A stretch of 64,000 nucleotides of DNA from contig NZ_CP140255.1 in NCBI RefSeq assembly GCF_034479615.1, positions 4,650,001-4,714,000 on the forward strand. The letters run 5' to 3'. The notes below the pieces were generated by a model. It saw only the letters and a program-made list of their open reading frames with translations, did no database searches and was not told where the DNA came from. This document shows positions 44,107 to 53,777 of the stretch, piece by piece. The position numbers and the translations under genes are program-made. How positions within the stretch are numbered: the stretch's first letter is position 1; each line of letters starts with the position of its first letter. The stretch comes from Vreelandella neptunia. Lineage in GTDB: Bacteria > Pseudomonadota > Gammaproteobacteria > Pseudomonadales > Halomonadaceae.

Positions 44107-44133
44107 ACGCCAGGCTGCTTGACTGCTTCGCCG

Positions 44134-45108
44134 CTAACCCAACTGTTTTCCGCGTGCCCGAAGATCGCCAGGTGATACCCCATAGCGCTTGCGGAACACC
44201 CTGGCAAAATGCGCACCATCAGAAAAACCGTGCTCCAGAGCGATATGAGTGATGCTGCGCCTTTGAGGAGTGGCGTCTAACAGTGCCAAGTAGCACTGCT
44301 CCAAGCGTAATTCACGGATGAATGCTGCGGGTGGTGTCATACGGTAACGCCGGAACTCATCGTAAAGCCCTCGCACCGACATATTCAGGGCATAGGCCAG
44401 ATCTTCAGGAGCCAGCAGCGTATCAGCAAGGCGCTCAAGCACCACACGTCGTGCTTTGGTAAGCCGTTCACTGGGCATGGGTGCGTTATAAAGCTGCTCC
44501 CTTTGGTAGCGCCAGAACGACCCGAACACCAGCTCCAAGGCGGCGTCTTCCACTTGGCCTATCGATGGGTCACTGCCCCACCTCAGTTGAACGCGCAGTG
44601 CGGCTAGCGCAGCATGAGCAGCGGCATCTACAGGGATGGCAAGCCCTTCACAACGTTCGGCCAACCGTCGCCATTCAGGCATATCGGCAAGATCGACTTT
44701 CAGCATCAGGGCTCGATAATCCCCGTGGGTATGCAGCTGATAGGGGCTCGATAGCCGATAAATAGTCATCTTGCCAGGGGCTAACCGGATGGTTTGGCCG
44801 CCCTGTGTCATCAGCGCGCCACCGCGTAATTGCCAAACCAGCTTAAAGATATGATCGCCATCGGTCTGCGCCGCTAGCCGTGGTGTGCGAGCAACGCGCA
44901 CCGGCGAGCTGGCGATGTATACCAGTCGACTTCGCAGCAAGTCCTGCCCTCGCAGCCTGGCGAAAAACGTGGACGTTAATGGTGCGACCTCAAGGGGCAG
45001 CAGTTGCCTTTCGTTTGCTTGCACGAAAGATTCCAGACTGGTAGTGCTTAACGAGAATGGCGGCGCTCTATCGGGGAATGCTGCCCCTCTTGAGGTAAGG
45101 GCATTCAT
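44134..45108 (-). CDS. AraC-family transcription regulator with AraC-binding-like domain
   Basis: Regulator of 324 residues. The N-terminal half is the AraC_binding_2 type (GGALMTQGGQTIRLAPGKMTIYRLSSPYQLHTHGDYRALML) and the C-terminal half has the AraC HTH pair (LAPEDLAYALNMSVRGLYDEFRR and ITHIALEHGFSDGAHFARVFRKRYGVSPGDLR). It converges with pobR (27-bp gap) and is divergent from the aldehyde/alcohol dehydrogenase operon at 45291, which it probably controls. Confidence 0.87.
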   Translation of the reverse strand: MNALTSRGAAFPDRAPPFSLSTTSLESFVQANERQLLPLEVAPLTSTFFARLRGQDLLRSRLVYIASSPVRVARTPRLAAQTDGDHIFKLVWQLRGGALMTQGGQTIRLAPGKMTIYRLSSPYQLHTHGDYRALMLKVDLADMPEWRRLAERCEGLAIPVDAAAHAALAALRVQLRWGSDPSIGQVEDAALELVFGSFWRYQREQLYNAPMPSERLTKARRVVLERLADTLLAPEDLAYALNMSVRGLYDEFRRYRMTPPAAFIRELRLEQCYLALLDATPQRRSITHIALEHGFSDGAHFARVFRKRYGVSPGDLRARGKQLG

Positions 45109-45290
45109 GTCAGGGTGACTCCGATTTTGTTGTTTCTATTATTGATAGGACTTCACGATTATTTAGCTTGATCCAGGTGCTTATGCTTGGCAACCCACCG
45201 TTGCAGAAATCGTCAAGTAATCTGCAGGGATGCACAAGACCAAGCACTCGATGCGGCATTGAATGGGGTAGCCGCAACAGGAGAAGCATC

Positions 45291-46700
45291 ATGCAAAATA
45301 ATCATAAATTTCACGCCCTCATTAATGGTGAGCTGGTCTCTGGCACTCAGCAGATGCCCGTCATCAATCCCAGTAATGAAGAGTTCCTGACCTACTGCCC
45401 CCAGGCCACGCCTGAAGACGTCGAGCGTGCCATTGGTGCGGCAAGAAAGGCGTGGCCTGCCTGGCGGGACGCGCCCATGGAACAACGCCGCCAGACGTTA
45501 CACGCCATCGCCGACTGCATTGAGGAAAATGCCGAGGAGCTGCAGCGGTGGATAACCCTGGAACAGGGTAAGCCTCTGGCAGGCGCCGCGGTCGAAACCA
45601 GTCAGGCTCCGGCCATCTTGCGCTATTTCGCTGAAATGGATCTTTCACCCCGCACGCTGCAAGACGACGAGCGCCAGCGCGCTGAACTCCACCGACGCCC
45701 CCTAGGCGTTGTGGCCGCTATCGTGCCCTGGAATTTTCCGCTCGTGATGGCCTGCTACAAACTGGGGCCAGCGCTGATTGCGGGCAACACCTGCCTTATC
45801 AAGCCAAGCCCCACCACACCGCTGGCGACCCTGCGCCTGGGGGAAATGATTGCCGACCTGGTACCGCCAGGCGTGGTCAACATACTGCCGGACGGTGGTG
45901 ATGTTGGCCCCTTGCTCACCGGCCATGGCGGCATCAATAAGGTGTCCTTCACGGGTTCCACGGCCACCGGCCGGGCAGTCATGCGTTCTGCAGCCGATAG
46001 CTTGCAGCGCCTCACCCTGGAGCTGGGTGGCAACGATGCCGCCATCGTGCTGGACGATGTGGACGTCGACGCCGTGGCACCGCAGCTGTTCGCGCTGGCC
46101 TTCGTCAACTCCGGCCAGGTGTGCATGTCGATTAAGCGCCTCTATATTCAGTCCGGCATCTACGACCGCATGTGCGACGCCCTCGCCGAGCAGGCCCGCG
46201 ACGCCAAGCTAGGCGAAGGATTAGACCCAGAGACTCAGTATGGCCCCGTGCAGAACCGTCAACAGTTCGAGGCAGTGCAAAAGCTACTGGAGCAGGCCCC
46301 CCAGCACGGCCGCGTTATTGCTGGAGGCAATACCTACGGCCCAGGCTACTTCGTCGAACCCACCTTGATTCGCGATATCGAGGAAGGTAACCCGCTAGTG
46401 GATGAAGAGATTTTTGGCCCGGTACGCTCACTGCTGCGCTTTGATGATATCGATGAGGCCATAGCGCGAGCCAATAACTCACCTTATGGCCTGGGCGGTT
46501 CGGTATGGACGCAAGACCTCACGCTGGGCAAACAGATCGCCTGTCGGTTGGAATCAGGCAGCGCCTGGGTCAACCAGCACTTCGCCATGGCGCCGCACAT
46601 TCCTTTCGGCGGCCATAAGCAGTCCGGCATCGGGGTGGAGTTCGCCGAGGCAGGACTTCACGAATACACCGCGATTCAGTCGGTGGTGATCGCCAAGTAA
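45291..46700 (+). CDS. NAD-dependent aldehyde dehydrogenase
   Basis: Aldehyde dehydrogenase of 469 residues. VPWNFPLVMACYKLGPALIAGN, SFTGSTATGRAVM, the Glu of LELGGND and the catalytic Cys in NSGQVCMSIKR are in order. The start at 45291 has AGGAGA 6 bases upstream; the open frame extends further up without support. It is followed 27 bp later by a zinc alcohol dehydrogenase, so the pair oxidises an alcohol to an acid. With pobA next door, a (hydroxy)benzyl-type substrate is likely but unproven. Confidence 0.87.
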   Translation: MQNNHKFHALINGELVSGTQQMPVINPSNEEFLTYCPQATPEDVERAIGAARKAWPAWRDAPMEQRRQTLHAIADCIEENAEELQRWITLEQGKPLAGAAVETSQAPAILRYFAEMDLSPRTLQDDERQRAELHRRPLGVVAAIVPWNFPLVMACYKLGPALIAGNTCLIKPSPTTPLATLRLGEMIADLVPPGVVNILPDGGDVGPLLTGHGGINKVSFTGSTATGRAVMRSAADSLQRLTLELGGNDAAIVLDDVDVDAVAPQLFALAFVNSGQVCMSIKRLYIQSGIYDRMCDALAEQARDAKLGEGLDPETQYGPVQNRQQFEAVQKLLEQAPQHGRVIAGGNTYGPGYFVEPTLIRDIEEGNPLVDEEIFGPVRSLLRFDDIDEAIARANNSPYGLGGSVWTQDLTLGKQIACRLESGSAWVNQHFAMAPHIPFGGHKQSGIGVEFAEAGLHEYTAIQSVVIAK

Positions 46701-46727
46701 TCTTCTTGAAACCAGCAGGAGCCTGCC

Positions 46728-47837
46728 ATGAATATCATTGCCGCCGTTGCCCGCTCGCCTCGGGCACCATTTTCTATCGAAACGTTACAGCTTGAAGCGC
46801 CCCGCGCAGGCGAAATCCTGGTGCGTGTGATCGCCACCGGCATTTGTCACACTGATATCGCCATGCGCGACCAGCAGCTACCTACACCTCAACCCGTGGT
46901 ACTCGGCCATGAAGGCGCCGGTATTGTTGAATCGGTTGGGGCCGGAGTGACCAAAGTGGAAGTCGGTGACCCTGTGGTCATGACCTTCAACTCCTGCGGC
47001 CATTGCCCCAGTTGCTCGGGTGGCCAAGCCAGCTACTGCCATGATTTTTTCCCACGGAATTTCTTTGGCACCCGTGCCGATGGCTCCATCGGCCTATCGA
47101 AAGACGCCGAGCCGGTTCACGCCAATATCTTCGGCCAGTCCTCTTTCGCCAGCCACGCCCTCTGCCATGAACGCAATATCGTCAAGGTGCCCACTTCAGC
47201 GCCACTGGAACTGCTCGGCCCTCTGGCCTGCGGTGTGCAAACCGGTGCCGGTGCAGTGCTGAACTCGCTTGCTGTGGCACCGGGCGATTCACTGCTGGTG
47301 TTTGGCACCGGCTCCGTGGGGCTTTCCGCGATCATGGCGGGGGTGGTCGCCGGTGCGACCACCATCATTGCGGTCGACCTCCACGAACAGCGGCTGGCAC
47401 TGGCAAAAGAGCTTGGCGCTAGTCATGCCATTCCCGCCAACGCAGAAGACCTGATGGAGCAGATCTTCCAAGCCACGGGCGGCATCGGCGTTGATCATGC
47501 GCTCGATACCACGGGCCTGCCCACCGTCATTCAAAAAGCAGTGGATGCACTGGCGCCGCGCGGCACCTGCGGGATTGTTGGCGCCTCCGACCCCACGACC
47601 ACGGTGGAACTGAATCTGACCCATATGATGTCAGCGGGGCGTAGCCTGCGGGGCATTGTGGAAGGCGACTCGCTGCCCGATATCTTTATACCGGCGCTGA
47701 TTCGGCTGTATGAACAGGGCCGCTTCCCCTTTGATCGATTGGTGACCTTCTACGATTTTGATCAGATCAACCAAGCGATCGACGATGCCGAGCATGGTCG
47801 GGCAATAAAACCCATCGTGCGTCATCCTATCCACTAA
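46728..47837 (+). CDS. Zinc-dependent aryl-alcohol dehydrogenase-like protein
   Basis: Medium-chain alcohol dehydrogenase of 369 residues. Catalytic zinc residues appear in GICHTDIAMRD (Cys-His) and GHEGAG (His-Glu); structural zinc cysteines are in NSCGHCPSCSGGQASYC; the NAD motif GTGSVG lies in the middle. It resembles XylB/AreB-type benzyl alcohol dehydrogenases in length and motifs. It shares an operon with the preceding aldehyde dehydrogenase. Confidence 0.85.
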   Translation: MNIIAAVARSPRAPFSIETLQLEAPRAGEILVRVIATGICHTDIAMRDQQLPTPQPVVLGHEGAGIVESVGAGVTKVEVGDPVVMTFNSCGHCPSCSGGQASYCHDFFPRNFFGTRADGSIGLSKDAEPVHANIFGQSSFASHALCHERNIVKVPTSAPLELLGPLACGVQTGAGAVLNSLAVAPGDSLLVFGTGSVGLSAIMAGVVAGATTIIAVDLHEQRLALAKELGASHAIPANAEDLMEQIFQATGGIGVDHALDTTGLPTVIQKAVDALAPRGTCGIVGASDPTTTVELNLTHMMSAGRSLRGIVEGDSLPDIFIPALIRLYEQGRFPFDRLVTFYDFDQINQAIDDAEHGRAIKPIVRHPIH

Positions 47838-47904
47838 ACCGCGCATCGTTGGTTATTTTATTCCCTCGCTTGTCGTCGACTATTTTCTCCTCAAAACCAG
47901 CTCA

Positions 47905-47923
47905 GCCCGGCCTTGCGCCGGGC
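47905..47923 (+). terminator. Possible terminator after the alcohol dehydrogenase
   Basis: Perfect 7-bp GC stem GCCCGGC/GCCGGGC with a 5-base loop, 67 bp after the stop. The following sequence is only CT-rich, so termination may be weak. Confidence 0.4.
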
Positions 47924-47980
47924 GGCTTCCTCTCTCAACAGCGGTAATGACGATATTGTACGTCGCTTATTTCAATTTAC

Positions 47981-49270
47981 TTAAAGTAAAAAGAAGGTCG
48001 AGAGCACCGGGAAAAGAATCAAAAGCGTCAGGCGCAGCAAGTCAGACACTACAAAGGGTGTAACCCCTTTAAATATCTCCCCCAGCCCCACGTGCGGCGC
48101 CATCGCTTTAATCACAAACACGTTCATCCCCACCGGCGGGGTCATCAGTCCCAGCTCAACGGTCAGTACGGTCAAAATACCGAACCATACCGGGTCGATA
48201 CCCATTGCCTGAATAATCGGATAAACCACCGGTACGGTGATTACCAGCATGGCGATGGAGTCCATAAACATTCCCAGCACAAAGTAGAGCGCCAGAATGC
48301 ACAGCACCACGACAATAGGAGTGAGATCCATGCCGTAGAGCAGGTCAGTGATAGAGAACGAAATGCGCGACACCGAGATGAAGTAACCCAGCGTTTCAGC
48401 CCCCACCAGCATAAAGAACACCACCGCAGAGAGCGCCAACGTCTCTTGTACGCTATGCCATAGCTGCGCACCGCGCATGCCTTTCGAAAGGGCATAAAGC
48501 AGCGTGGCGAACGCCCCGACGCTAGCGCCCTCCGTCGGTGTAAAGGCACCAAAATAGATACCTAAAATCATCACCAGGAAAACGCCAAAGAAGGGCACTA
48601 AACCGGTCAGCGATAGCAGCTTCTCTTTCCAAGCAGTGGGTTCGCCCGCTACCGCCAGGGAGGGGCGCAGGTACATCACCACGGTAATGGTCAGTGAATA
48701 CATCACCAGCCCCAGCAGACCGGGAATCAGCCCCGCCATGAACATATCGCCAACGGACTGTTCGGTAAGAATGGCGTAGATAAGCAGTGCGATACTGGGC
48801 GGAATCATAATGCCCAGCGTGCCGCCTGCAGCCAGCGCGCCAGTTGCTAAACCACGGTTATAGCCATAGCGCTCCATCTCCGGCAACGCTACCCGGGTCA
48901 TGGTGCTCGCCGTGGCTAACGAAGAGCCGGAGATAGCGGAGAAGATGCCGCAAGAGCCCACGGCCGCAATCGCCAGGCCGCCCTTCCAGCCACCGCAAAT
49001 AATACGCGTTGAATCAAACAGCTTACCGGCCATCCCCGAATGAGCAGCCAGCACGCCCATCAAGATAAACATGGGCACGGCGCTGAAACTGTAGTTAGAG
49101 AGTACTTCCACCGGTACGGTTTTTAACTGCGCTACAGCCGCATCCCAACTAATGATTTGCGCAAACCCCACTACCCCCACAATGAGCATGGTTAAGGCGA
49201 CCGGTACGCGCAGAATCATCAATACCAATAAAAGCCCTAGACCAATGGCACCAATCGCTTCACTCCCCAT
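47981..49270 (-). CDS. dctM: TRAP transporter large permease (DctM family), system 3
   Basis: Membrane protein of about 429 residues; ALAAGGTLGIMIPPSIALLIYAI and TPTEGASVGAFATLLYA are the DctM marks, and GLMTPPVGMNVFVIKAMAP is near the end. The start at 49270 overlaps the dctQ stop by 11 bp. It is the last gene of a dctP-dctQ-dctM unit. Its closest relative in the window is the DctM at 54772-56094, judging by shared motifs. Confidence 0.9.
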   Translation of the reverse strand: MGSEAIGAIGLGLLLVLMILRVPVALTMLIVGVVGFAQIISWDAAVAQLKTVPVEVLSNYSFSAVPMFILMGVLAAHSGMAGKLFDSTRIICGGWKGGLAIAAVGSCGIFSAISGSSLATASTMTRVALPEMERYGYNRGLATGALAAGGTLGIMIPPSIALLIYAILTEQSVGDMFMAGLIPGLLGLVMYSLTITVVMYLRPSLAVAGEPTAWKEKLLSLTGLVPFFGVFLVMILGIYFGAFTPTEGASVGAFATLLYALSKGMRGAQLWHSVQETLALSAVVFFMLVGAETLGYFISVSRISFSITDLLYGMDLTPIVVVLCILALYFVLGMFMDSIAMLVITVPVVYPIIQAMGIDPVWFGILTVLTVELGLMTPPVGMNVFVIKAMAPHVGLGEIFKGVTPFVVSDLLRLTLLILFPVLSTFFLL

Positions 49271-49787
49271 GAGTTGCCTCCTCACCCACTGCATAAATAA
49301 CGCCGAGCAAGGCGTGAATAAAGCTACGTATCCCCAGTAGCAAGCTGAGCACTGCTGCCAACTGGTAAATCGGCCCCAAGGGTAGCCGCAGGTCTTGGGT
49401 TATTTCGCCGTGCCGACTGGCCGCTGCGGCCGAATCCAGCAAACCCACAAACAGAATCAGCCCCAGCGCCATAAAGCCGAGGAAAAAGAGCCCCTGCAGG
49501 CGATTTTTTATCGCTTGCGGCAAGCCGTGGGAGAACGCCTCTACCACCACTTGGCTTTTCTCCACATTAGCCGCCATGGCCGCTAGTAGCGCAAACAGCA
49601 TCAAATAGCTAACCAGCTCTACACTGCCTGAAACGCGCAGTGCAATTGCACCTTCCGTTATACGCGATAGATAACGCGTACTTACATCAGCAATGGTTAC
49701 TGCCAGCAACCCAATCAGTGCGATGCCAGCCACCAAGCGACAAATGAGGGCCAGCCAGTGGCTGGCCCTATAGAGAGTAGACTTCAT
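49260..49787 (-). CDS. dctQ: TRAP transporter small permease (DctQ family), system 3
   Basis: Membrane protein of 175 residues with four hydrophobic segments; VSGSVELVSYLMLFALLAAMAANVEKSQVVVEAFS is the DctQ core. It starts 12 bp after dctP and overlaps dctM. Confidence 0.87.
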   Translation of the reverse strand: MKSTLYRASHWLALICRLVAGIALIGLLAVTIADVSTRYLSRITEGAIALRVSGSVELVSYLMLFALLAAMAANVEKSQVVVEAFSHGLPQAIKNRLQGLFFLGFMALGLILFVGLLDSAAAASRHGEITQDLRLPLGPIYQLAAVLSLLLGIRSFIHALLGVIYAVGEEATHGE

Positions 49788-49799
49788 ATAACCTTACCC

Positions 49800-50825
49800 C
49801 TATTGGGTACCACACGACTCACTGGCTGCCAGTGCTGCTTGATATACATCTCGGGCCTGGTCCAGACCGCGCTCTTCCAGCTGCGTTAGGTAGTTTTCAA
49901 TACCGGTTTCGAGCGGTTCTTGCCAATCAGGATGCGCTAACGGATTTTCGATTTCGCGAATGGTATGGCCTGCATCAGCAGCTTCTTGTTTGCCTTCTAC
50001 ATCAAGCCGATCAAACACCGCACCGGCGTTTTCAGCCCACTTCATGCCTGAGTTATTATCGATTACCGCTTGTTGCTCTGGCGTCAGGCTGTCATAGGCG
50101 CGCTGGTTCATGGTGGCGACGAAGATCAGCGTGTAAAAGGGCACTTCGGTGTGATAACTCACTAGCTCGTTGATGCGGAAGCCTTTGAGGCCTTCCCAGG
50201 GAAAGCTCAAACCTTCAATAACACCACGCTGCATGGAGGTGTAGATATCAGGGGCAGGCATGCCCACAGGAATCGCGCCCATATTTTCCAGCATCTCGCC
50301 CGCTACAGCGGTGGGACGGCGAATGCGCAGCCCTTCCAGGTCGGCAGGGGTTTGCACATCGGTGTCGATGGTGTGGATGCCACCGGGGCCCGTGGTAAAC
50401 ATAAACAGCGGGCGGGTGTCTTCGTATTCGCTATCCAAATGGCCGTCGTCATAGAGCGTTTGCAGTACGCAAGCACCTTGCGTTGCCGTGCTCGCTACCC
50501 CAGGTAGTTCGACGATCTGTGAGAGGGGGAAGCGACCGGCAGTATAGCCCTGGGCGGTGGCACCAATATCGGCTATACCGTTGGCAGCAGCTTCATAAAT
50601 GGAGTCCGGTTTGGCTAGGGTACCGGCGGGAAACATTTGAATGGTTAGATCGCCATTGGATTCTTCTGCAATGGTATTGGCCCATGCCTGCAAAACATCT
50701 TCATTAACGCCTGAAGGGCCAGGCCAAAAGTGGGCCATCCGCAGGGTGGTCTCTGCCTGGGCAGAGCTAACGGCCAGGCCAGTAATTGCCGCTGCCAAAA
50801 TGCATCGGGATAGGGACATTTTCAT
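49800..50825 (-). CDS. dctP: TRAP transporter substrate-binding protein (DctP family), system 3
   Basis: Periplasmic binding protein of 341 residues with a signal peptide (about 1-24, ending AQA). FWPGPSGVNEDVLQAWANTIAEESNGDLTIQMFPAGTL, the Arg segment LEGLRIRRPT and MQRGVIEGLSFPWEGLKGF are characteristic. A related protein is encoded at 51175-52221. The ligand is unknown; the neighbourhood suggests an aromatic acid. Confidence 0.88.
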   Translation of the reverse strand: MKMSLSRCILAAAITGLAVSSAQAETTLRMAHFWPGPSGVNEDVLQAWANTIAEESNGDLTIQMFPAGTLAKPDSIYEAAANGIADIGATAQGYTAGRFPLSQIVELPGVASTATQGACVLQTLYDDGHLDSEYEDTRPLFMFTTGPGGIHTIDTDVQTPADLEGLRIRRPTAVAGEMLENMGAIPVGMPAPDIYTSMQRGVIEGLSFPWEGLKGFRINELVSYHTEVPFYTLIFVATMNQRAYDSLTPEQQAVIDNNSGMKWAENAGAVFDRLDVEGKQEAADAGHTIREIENPLAHPDWQEPLETGIENYLTQLEERGLDQARDVYQAALAASESCGTQ

Positions 50826-51117
50826 AGGAGCCTCCAGGACTTTCTTGGATTATTGTAAGTTCGCATAGCGAATACTAGTTCGCTTTAAGCAACCACATTA
50901 GTCCACTATGAGGCGTAGGGCTAATCGACATTCGTCTATGTTTAGGCACCGCAGCGAGCCTTTATACCCGCACGATCAAAGGTAATCAGTGTTCCAGCCT
51001 GCATACCCGTCCCGAAAAGCAAAATAGCAACAGAAACTTGGACTTTTCCAATATCACTTCACGACCATAGTCGAACTACCTAATGACCACGCGACTAGCC
51101 ATCCCCTGATGCACCAA

Positions 51118-51153
51118 TAATAAAAGCCGCCTTCGCTAGTACGAAGGCGGCTT
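51118..51153 (-). terminator. Intrinsic terminator of the ferulate operon
   Basis: A perfect 12-bp stem (AAGCCGCCTTCG with CGAAGGCGGCTT) around a 6-base loop is followed by TTATTATTGG-type T-rich sequence on the minus strand, 21 bp after the dctP stop. It closes the dctQM-ech-vdh-dctP unit and separates it from TRAP system 3. Confidence 0.75.
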
Positions 51154-51174
51154 ACTGACAAGAACAAAGACTGA

Positions 51175-52221
51175 CTACATTGTCTGCTCGGTATATTTCT
51201 CTACTAAGCGAGTCGCCTCATCATAGAGCAGTTGACCATCAAAGCCTCGGTTACCCATGTCGTCAATCCACTGAGCCGTGGCCGTCTCAGCGGCTGCCTG
51301 CCAGGGTGCCAGTGAGTCTTGAGCGATGTAGAACATTTCACCTTCACCACTCGCTTCAATGGCTTCAATCGCCTTCTCTTCCGCTTGATCCATGACCTGA
51401 CCGATACGCTGCGCCTCTTCAAGCCCGGCATTATCGTCAATCACCTGTTTCAGTTCCGGCGAGAGTGCATCATAGCTAGCTTGGTTTAAGCCCAGTACCA
51501 TCATTGCCGTATACAAACCTTGCTCACCCTCGAAAAAGGTGTGGTTCTGGGCGATATCCAGCACGCCCAATGCCGCTGCGCTCTCAAAGGGTAGCGTCAG
51601 GCCGTCGATCACCCCCCGCGAAATCGCTTCTGGAATTTGTGGCATCGGCATACCCACCGCTTGCGCGCCAAGCAGCCCCAGATAGCGATTCATCGTCTTC
51701 GAGGGCGCGCGCATGGCTAGCCCTTTCAGATCGTCGGCGTTTTCTATAGACGTATCTCTGGTATGGATTTTGCCCGGCGTATGGGCAAATACGGCGATAG
51801 GGTAGACGCCCTCAAAGGCAGCCTGCATATGCGTTGTCGCAAACTCATGGGCTGCCATGCTGGTGGCTTCCCCCGTTGTGGGCAGGAAGGGTTGGTCGAA
51901 GGCCTCAGACTCCGGGAAGCGATTAGGCGTATAGCTGAGCAATGTCCAGGCAATATCCACTACCCCATCCTTGGCTTGATCATAGAGCGAGGGCGCCGAC
52001 CCACCCAACTGCATGGCAGGGAATATTTCTACCTTGATAGCCCCCTCGGACTGCTCTTCGATACGCTTAGCCCAAGGCTCCAGATACTCGGTCTGCACTG
52101 GCGTGGCAGGGGCAGCAAAGTGGTGCAAGCGCAGGGTCACCGTGTCTTGGGCGTAGCCACTAGCGCTGAAGAGTATGCCGCTTAACAACGCGAGGCTGGC
52201 GAGTGTGGGTTTTATTGTCAT
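51175..52221 (-). CDS. dctP: TRAP transporter substrate-binding protein (DctP family), system 4, in ferulate operon
   Basis: Periplasmic binding protein of 348 residues with a signal peptide (about 1-24, ending GYA). DctP features are EQSEGAIKVEIFPAMQLGGSAPSLYDQ, LKGLAMRAPSKTMNRYL and ISRGVIDGLTLPFESA. No permease gene is adjacent; its partners are most likely DctM/DctQ at 54772-56735, two genes upstream in the same operon. Ferulate or another hydroxycinnamate is the inferred ligand. Confidence 0.87.
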   Translation of the reverse strand: MTIKPTLASLALLSGILFSASGYAQDTVTLRLHHFAAPATPVQTEYLEPWAKRIEEQSEGAIKVEIFPAMQLGGSAPSLYDQAKDGVVDIAWTLLSYTPNRFPESEAFDQPFLPTTGEATSMAAHEFATTHMQAAFEGVYPIAVFAHTPGKIHTRDTSIENADDLKGLAMRAPSKTMNRYLGLLGAQAVGMPMPQIPEAISRGVIDGLTLPFESAAALGVLDIAQNHTFFEGEQGLYTAMMVLGLNQASYDALSPELKQVIDDNAGLEEAQRIGQVMDQAEEKAIEAIEASGEGEMFYIAQDSLAPWQAAAETATAQWIDDMGNRGFDGQLLYDEATRLVEKYTEQTM

Positions 52222-52277
52222 TGTAATGAACTCCTTATTTACTTCGCTTTCTTGTAAGACATAAGTTCCTGGCTAAT

Positions 52278-53726
52278 CTAAATAGGGTAATGGCGCGGGC
52301 CAAGCTGCAGAGTCATCCAGCGCAGGTCGGTGAACTCCTCAATCCCGGCCTTACCGCCAAAGCGTCCATAGCCGCTCGATTTAACGCCGCCAAAGGGCAT
52401 CTGCGGCTCATCGTGGACGGTGGGCGCATTGATATGGCAAATACCCGACTCAATGCGTTGGGCAAACTGCATCGCCCGGGCGGTATCGCGGCTGAAGACG
52501 GCGGCAGACAGGCCATATTCACTATCGTTCGCCACACGCAGGGCTTCCTCCTCATCCTTGACACGCATCAGCGCCACCACCGGGCCAAACGACTCTTCGC
52601 CATAGAGGCGCATCGCCTTGGTAACCCCATCGACCACGGTAGGCTGCATAATGACGCCTTCGGCCTTACCGCCACAGGCTAAACGAGCGCCATGCCGTTG
52701 GGCGTCGTCAAGCAGGGTGTTGAGCTTCTCGCCCGATTCGCGATTGATCAGCGTACCCAGCGCGTTACCTTCTCCCCGGGGATCGCCCGCGCGCAGCGTT
52801 TGTGCTTTGCGAGCCAGTTTTTCGACGAAGGCATCAGCGACCGCATCCACCACAATCAGCCGCTCAGTGGACATACAGATCTGCCCCTGATTGAAGAAGG
52901 CGCCAAAGGCAGCGGCCTCCACGGCGGCGTCAAGGTCAGCATCTTCAAGTACCACGAATGGGGCTTTGCCCCCCAGCTCCAGCAATACCGGCTTGAGATG
53001 GCGCGCTGCCTTTTCGGCAATGATGCGTCCTACCTCGGTCGAGCCGGTGAAATTGATACGGCGCACGGCTTGATGTTCGATCAGCGCCTCGACGACCTCG
53101 GCGGCCTGCGGGGGCGCATTGGTCACCACGTTAACGATGCCATCGCCCAGGCCCGCCTCGATCAGCACCTCCCCAATCAGGTGGTGGGTTCCGGGGCACT
53201 GTTCAGAAGCCTTGAGTACCACCGTATTGCCGCACGCCAGCGGTGTGGCGATGGCACGGGTGCCAAGAATAATCGGTGCGTTCCAGGGCGCAATGCCCAC
53301 CACCACACCGCAGGGCACGCGCACGCCCATCGCTAAGTTATCGGGCACGTTAGAAGGGATGACCTCACCCCCCACTTGCGTGGTCAGCGACGCGGCCTCG
53401 CGTAGAATGCTGGCGGCGACCATCACGTTAAAACCTGCCCAGCCTGGCGTAGCGCCAGTTTCATCCACCATGCGTTCGATAAAATCGGCTTGGCGTGCCT
53501 CCATGGCCTCTGCGGCCTTTAGCAGCTTGGCGCGCTTCTCGCCGGGCCCCGTTCTTGACCAGGCAGGAAATGCTTTCGCGGCTGCTTCTGCTGCCCGAGC
53601 AGCATCGGCGGCAGAGGCCGCCGCAGCCTGGGTGACGACGCTACCAGTCAGCGGATTGGCCCGAGTAAAGTTCGCGCTTTGTTCAGCGGCACACTGCTCT
53701 CCACCAATTAACAGTTTCAGATCCAT
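52278..53726 (-). CDS. vdh: Vanillin dehydrogenase (aldehyde dehydrogenase)
   Basis: Aldehyde dehydrogenase of 482 residues, the Vdh length. APWNAPIILGTRAIATPLACGN, NFTGSTEVGRIIA, the Glu in LELGGKA and the catalytic Cys in NQGQICMSTERL are in order, and the C-terminal EPQMPFGGVKSSGYGRFGG segment matches the vanillin/salicylaldehyde dehydrogenase group. It follows ech by 51 bp, so it oxidises the vanillin (or 4-hydroxybenzaldehyde) that Ech releases. Confidence 0.88.
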   Translation of the reverse strand: MDLKLLIGGEQCAAEQSANFTRANPLTGSVVTQAAAASAADAARAAEAAAKAFPAWSRTGPGEKRAKLLKAAEAMEARQADFIERMVDETGATPGWAGFNVMVAASILREAASLTTQVGGEVIPSNVPDNLAMGVRVPCGVVVGIAPWNAPIILGTRAIATPLACGNTVVLKASEQCPGTHHLIGEVLIEAGLGDGIVNVVTNAPPQAAEVVEALIEHQAVRRINFTGSTEVGRIIAEKAARHLKPVLLELGGKAPFVVLEDADLDAAVEAAAFGAFFNQGQICMSTERLIVVDAVADAFVEKLARKAQTLRAGDPRGEGNALGTLINRESGEKLNTLLDDAQRHGARLACGGKAEGVIMQPTVVDGVTKAMRLYGEESFGPVVALMRVKDEEEALRVANDSEYGLSAAVFSRDTARAMQFAQRIESGICHINAPTVHDEPQMPFGGVKSSGYGRFGGKAGIEEFTDLRWMTLQLGPRHYPI

Positions 53727-53777
53727 GACGACCTCTCGTTTAAAGGATTATCGATTGTTGTTGTTCAGATCCCGTAC

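Noticed and set aside
47976..47990. Palindrome TTTACTT-A-AAGTAAA at the end of TRAP system 3 dctM
   Set aside because: It overlaps the dctM stop codon and last codons, far from a start, and resembles the MarR palindrome only superficially.
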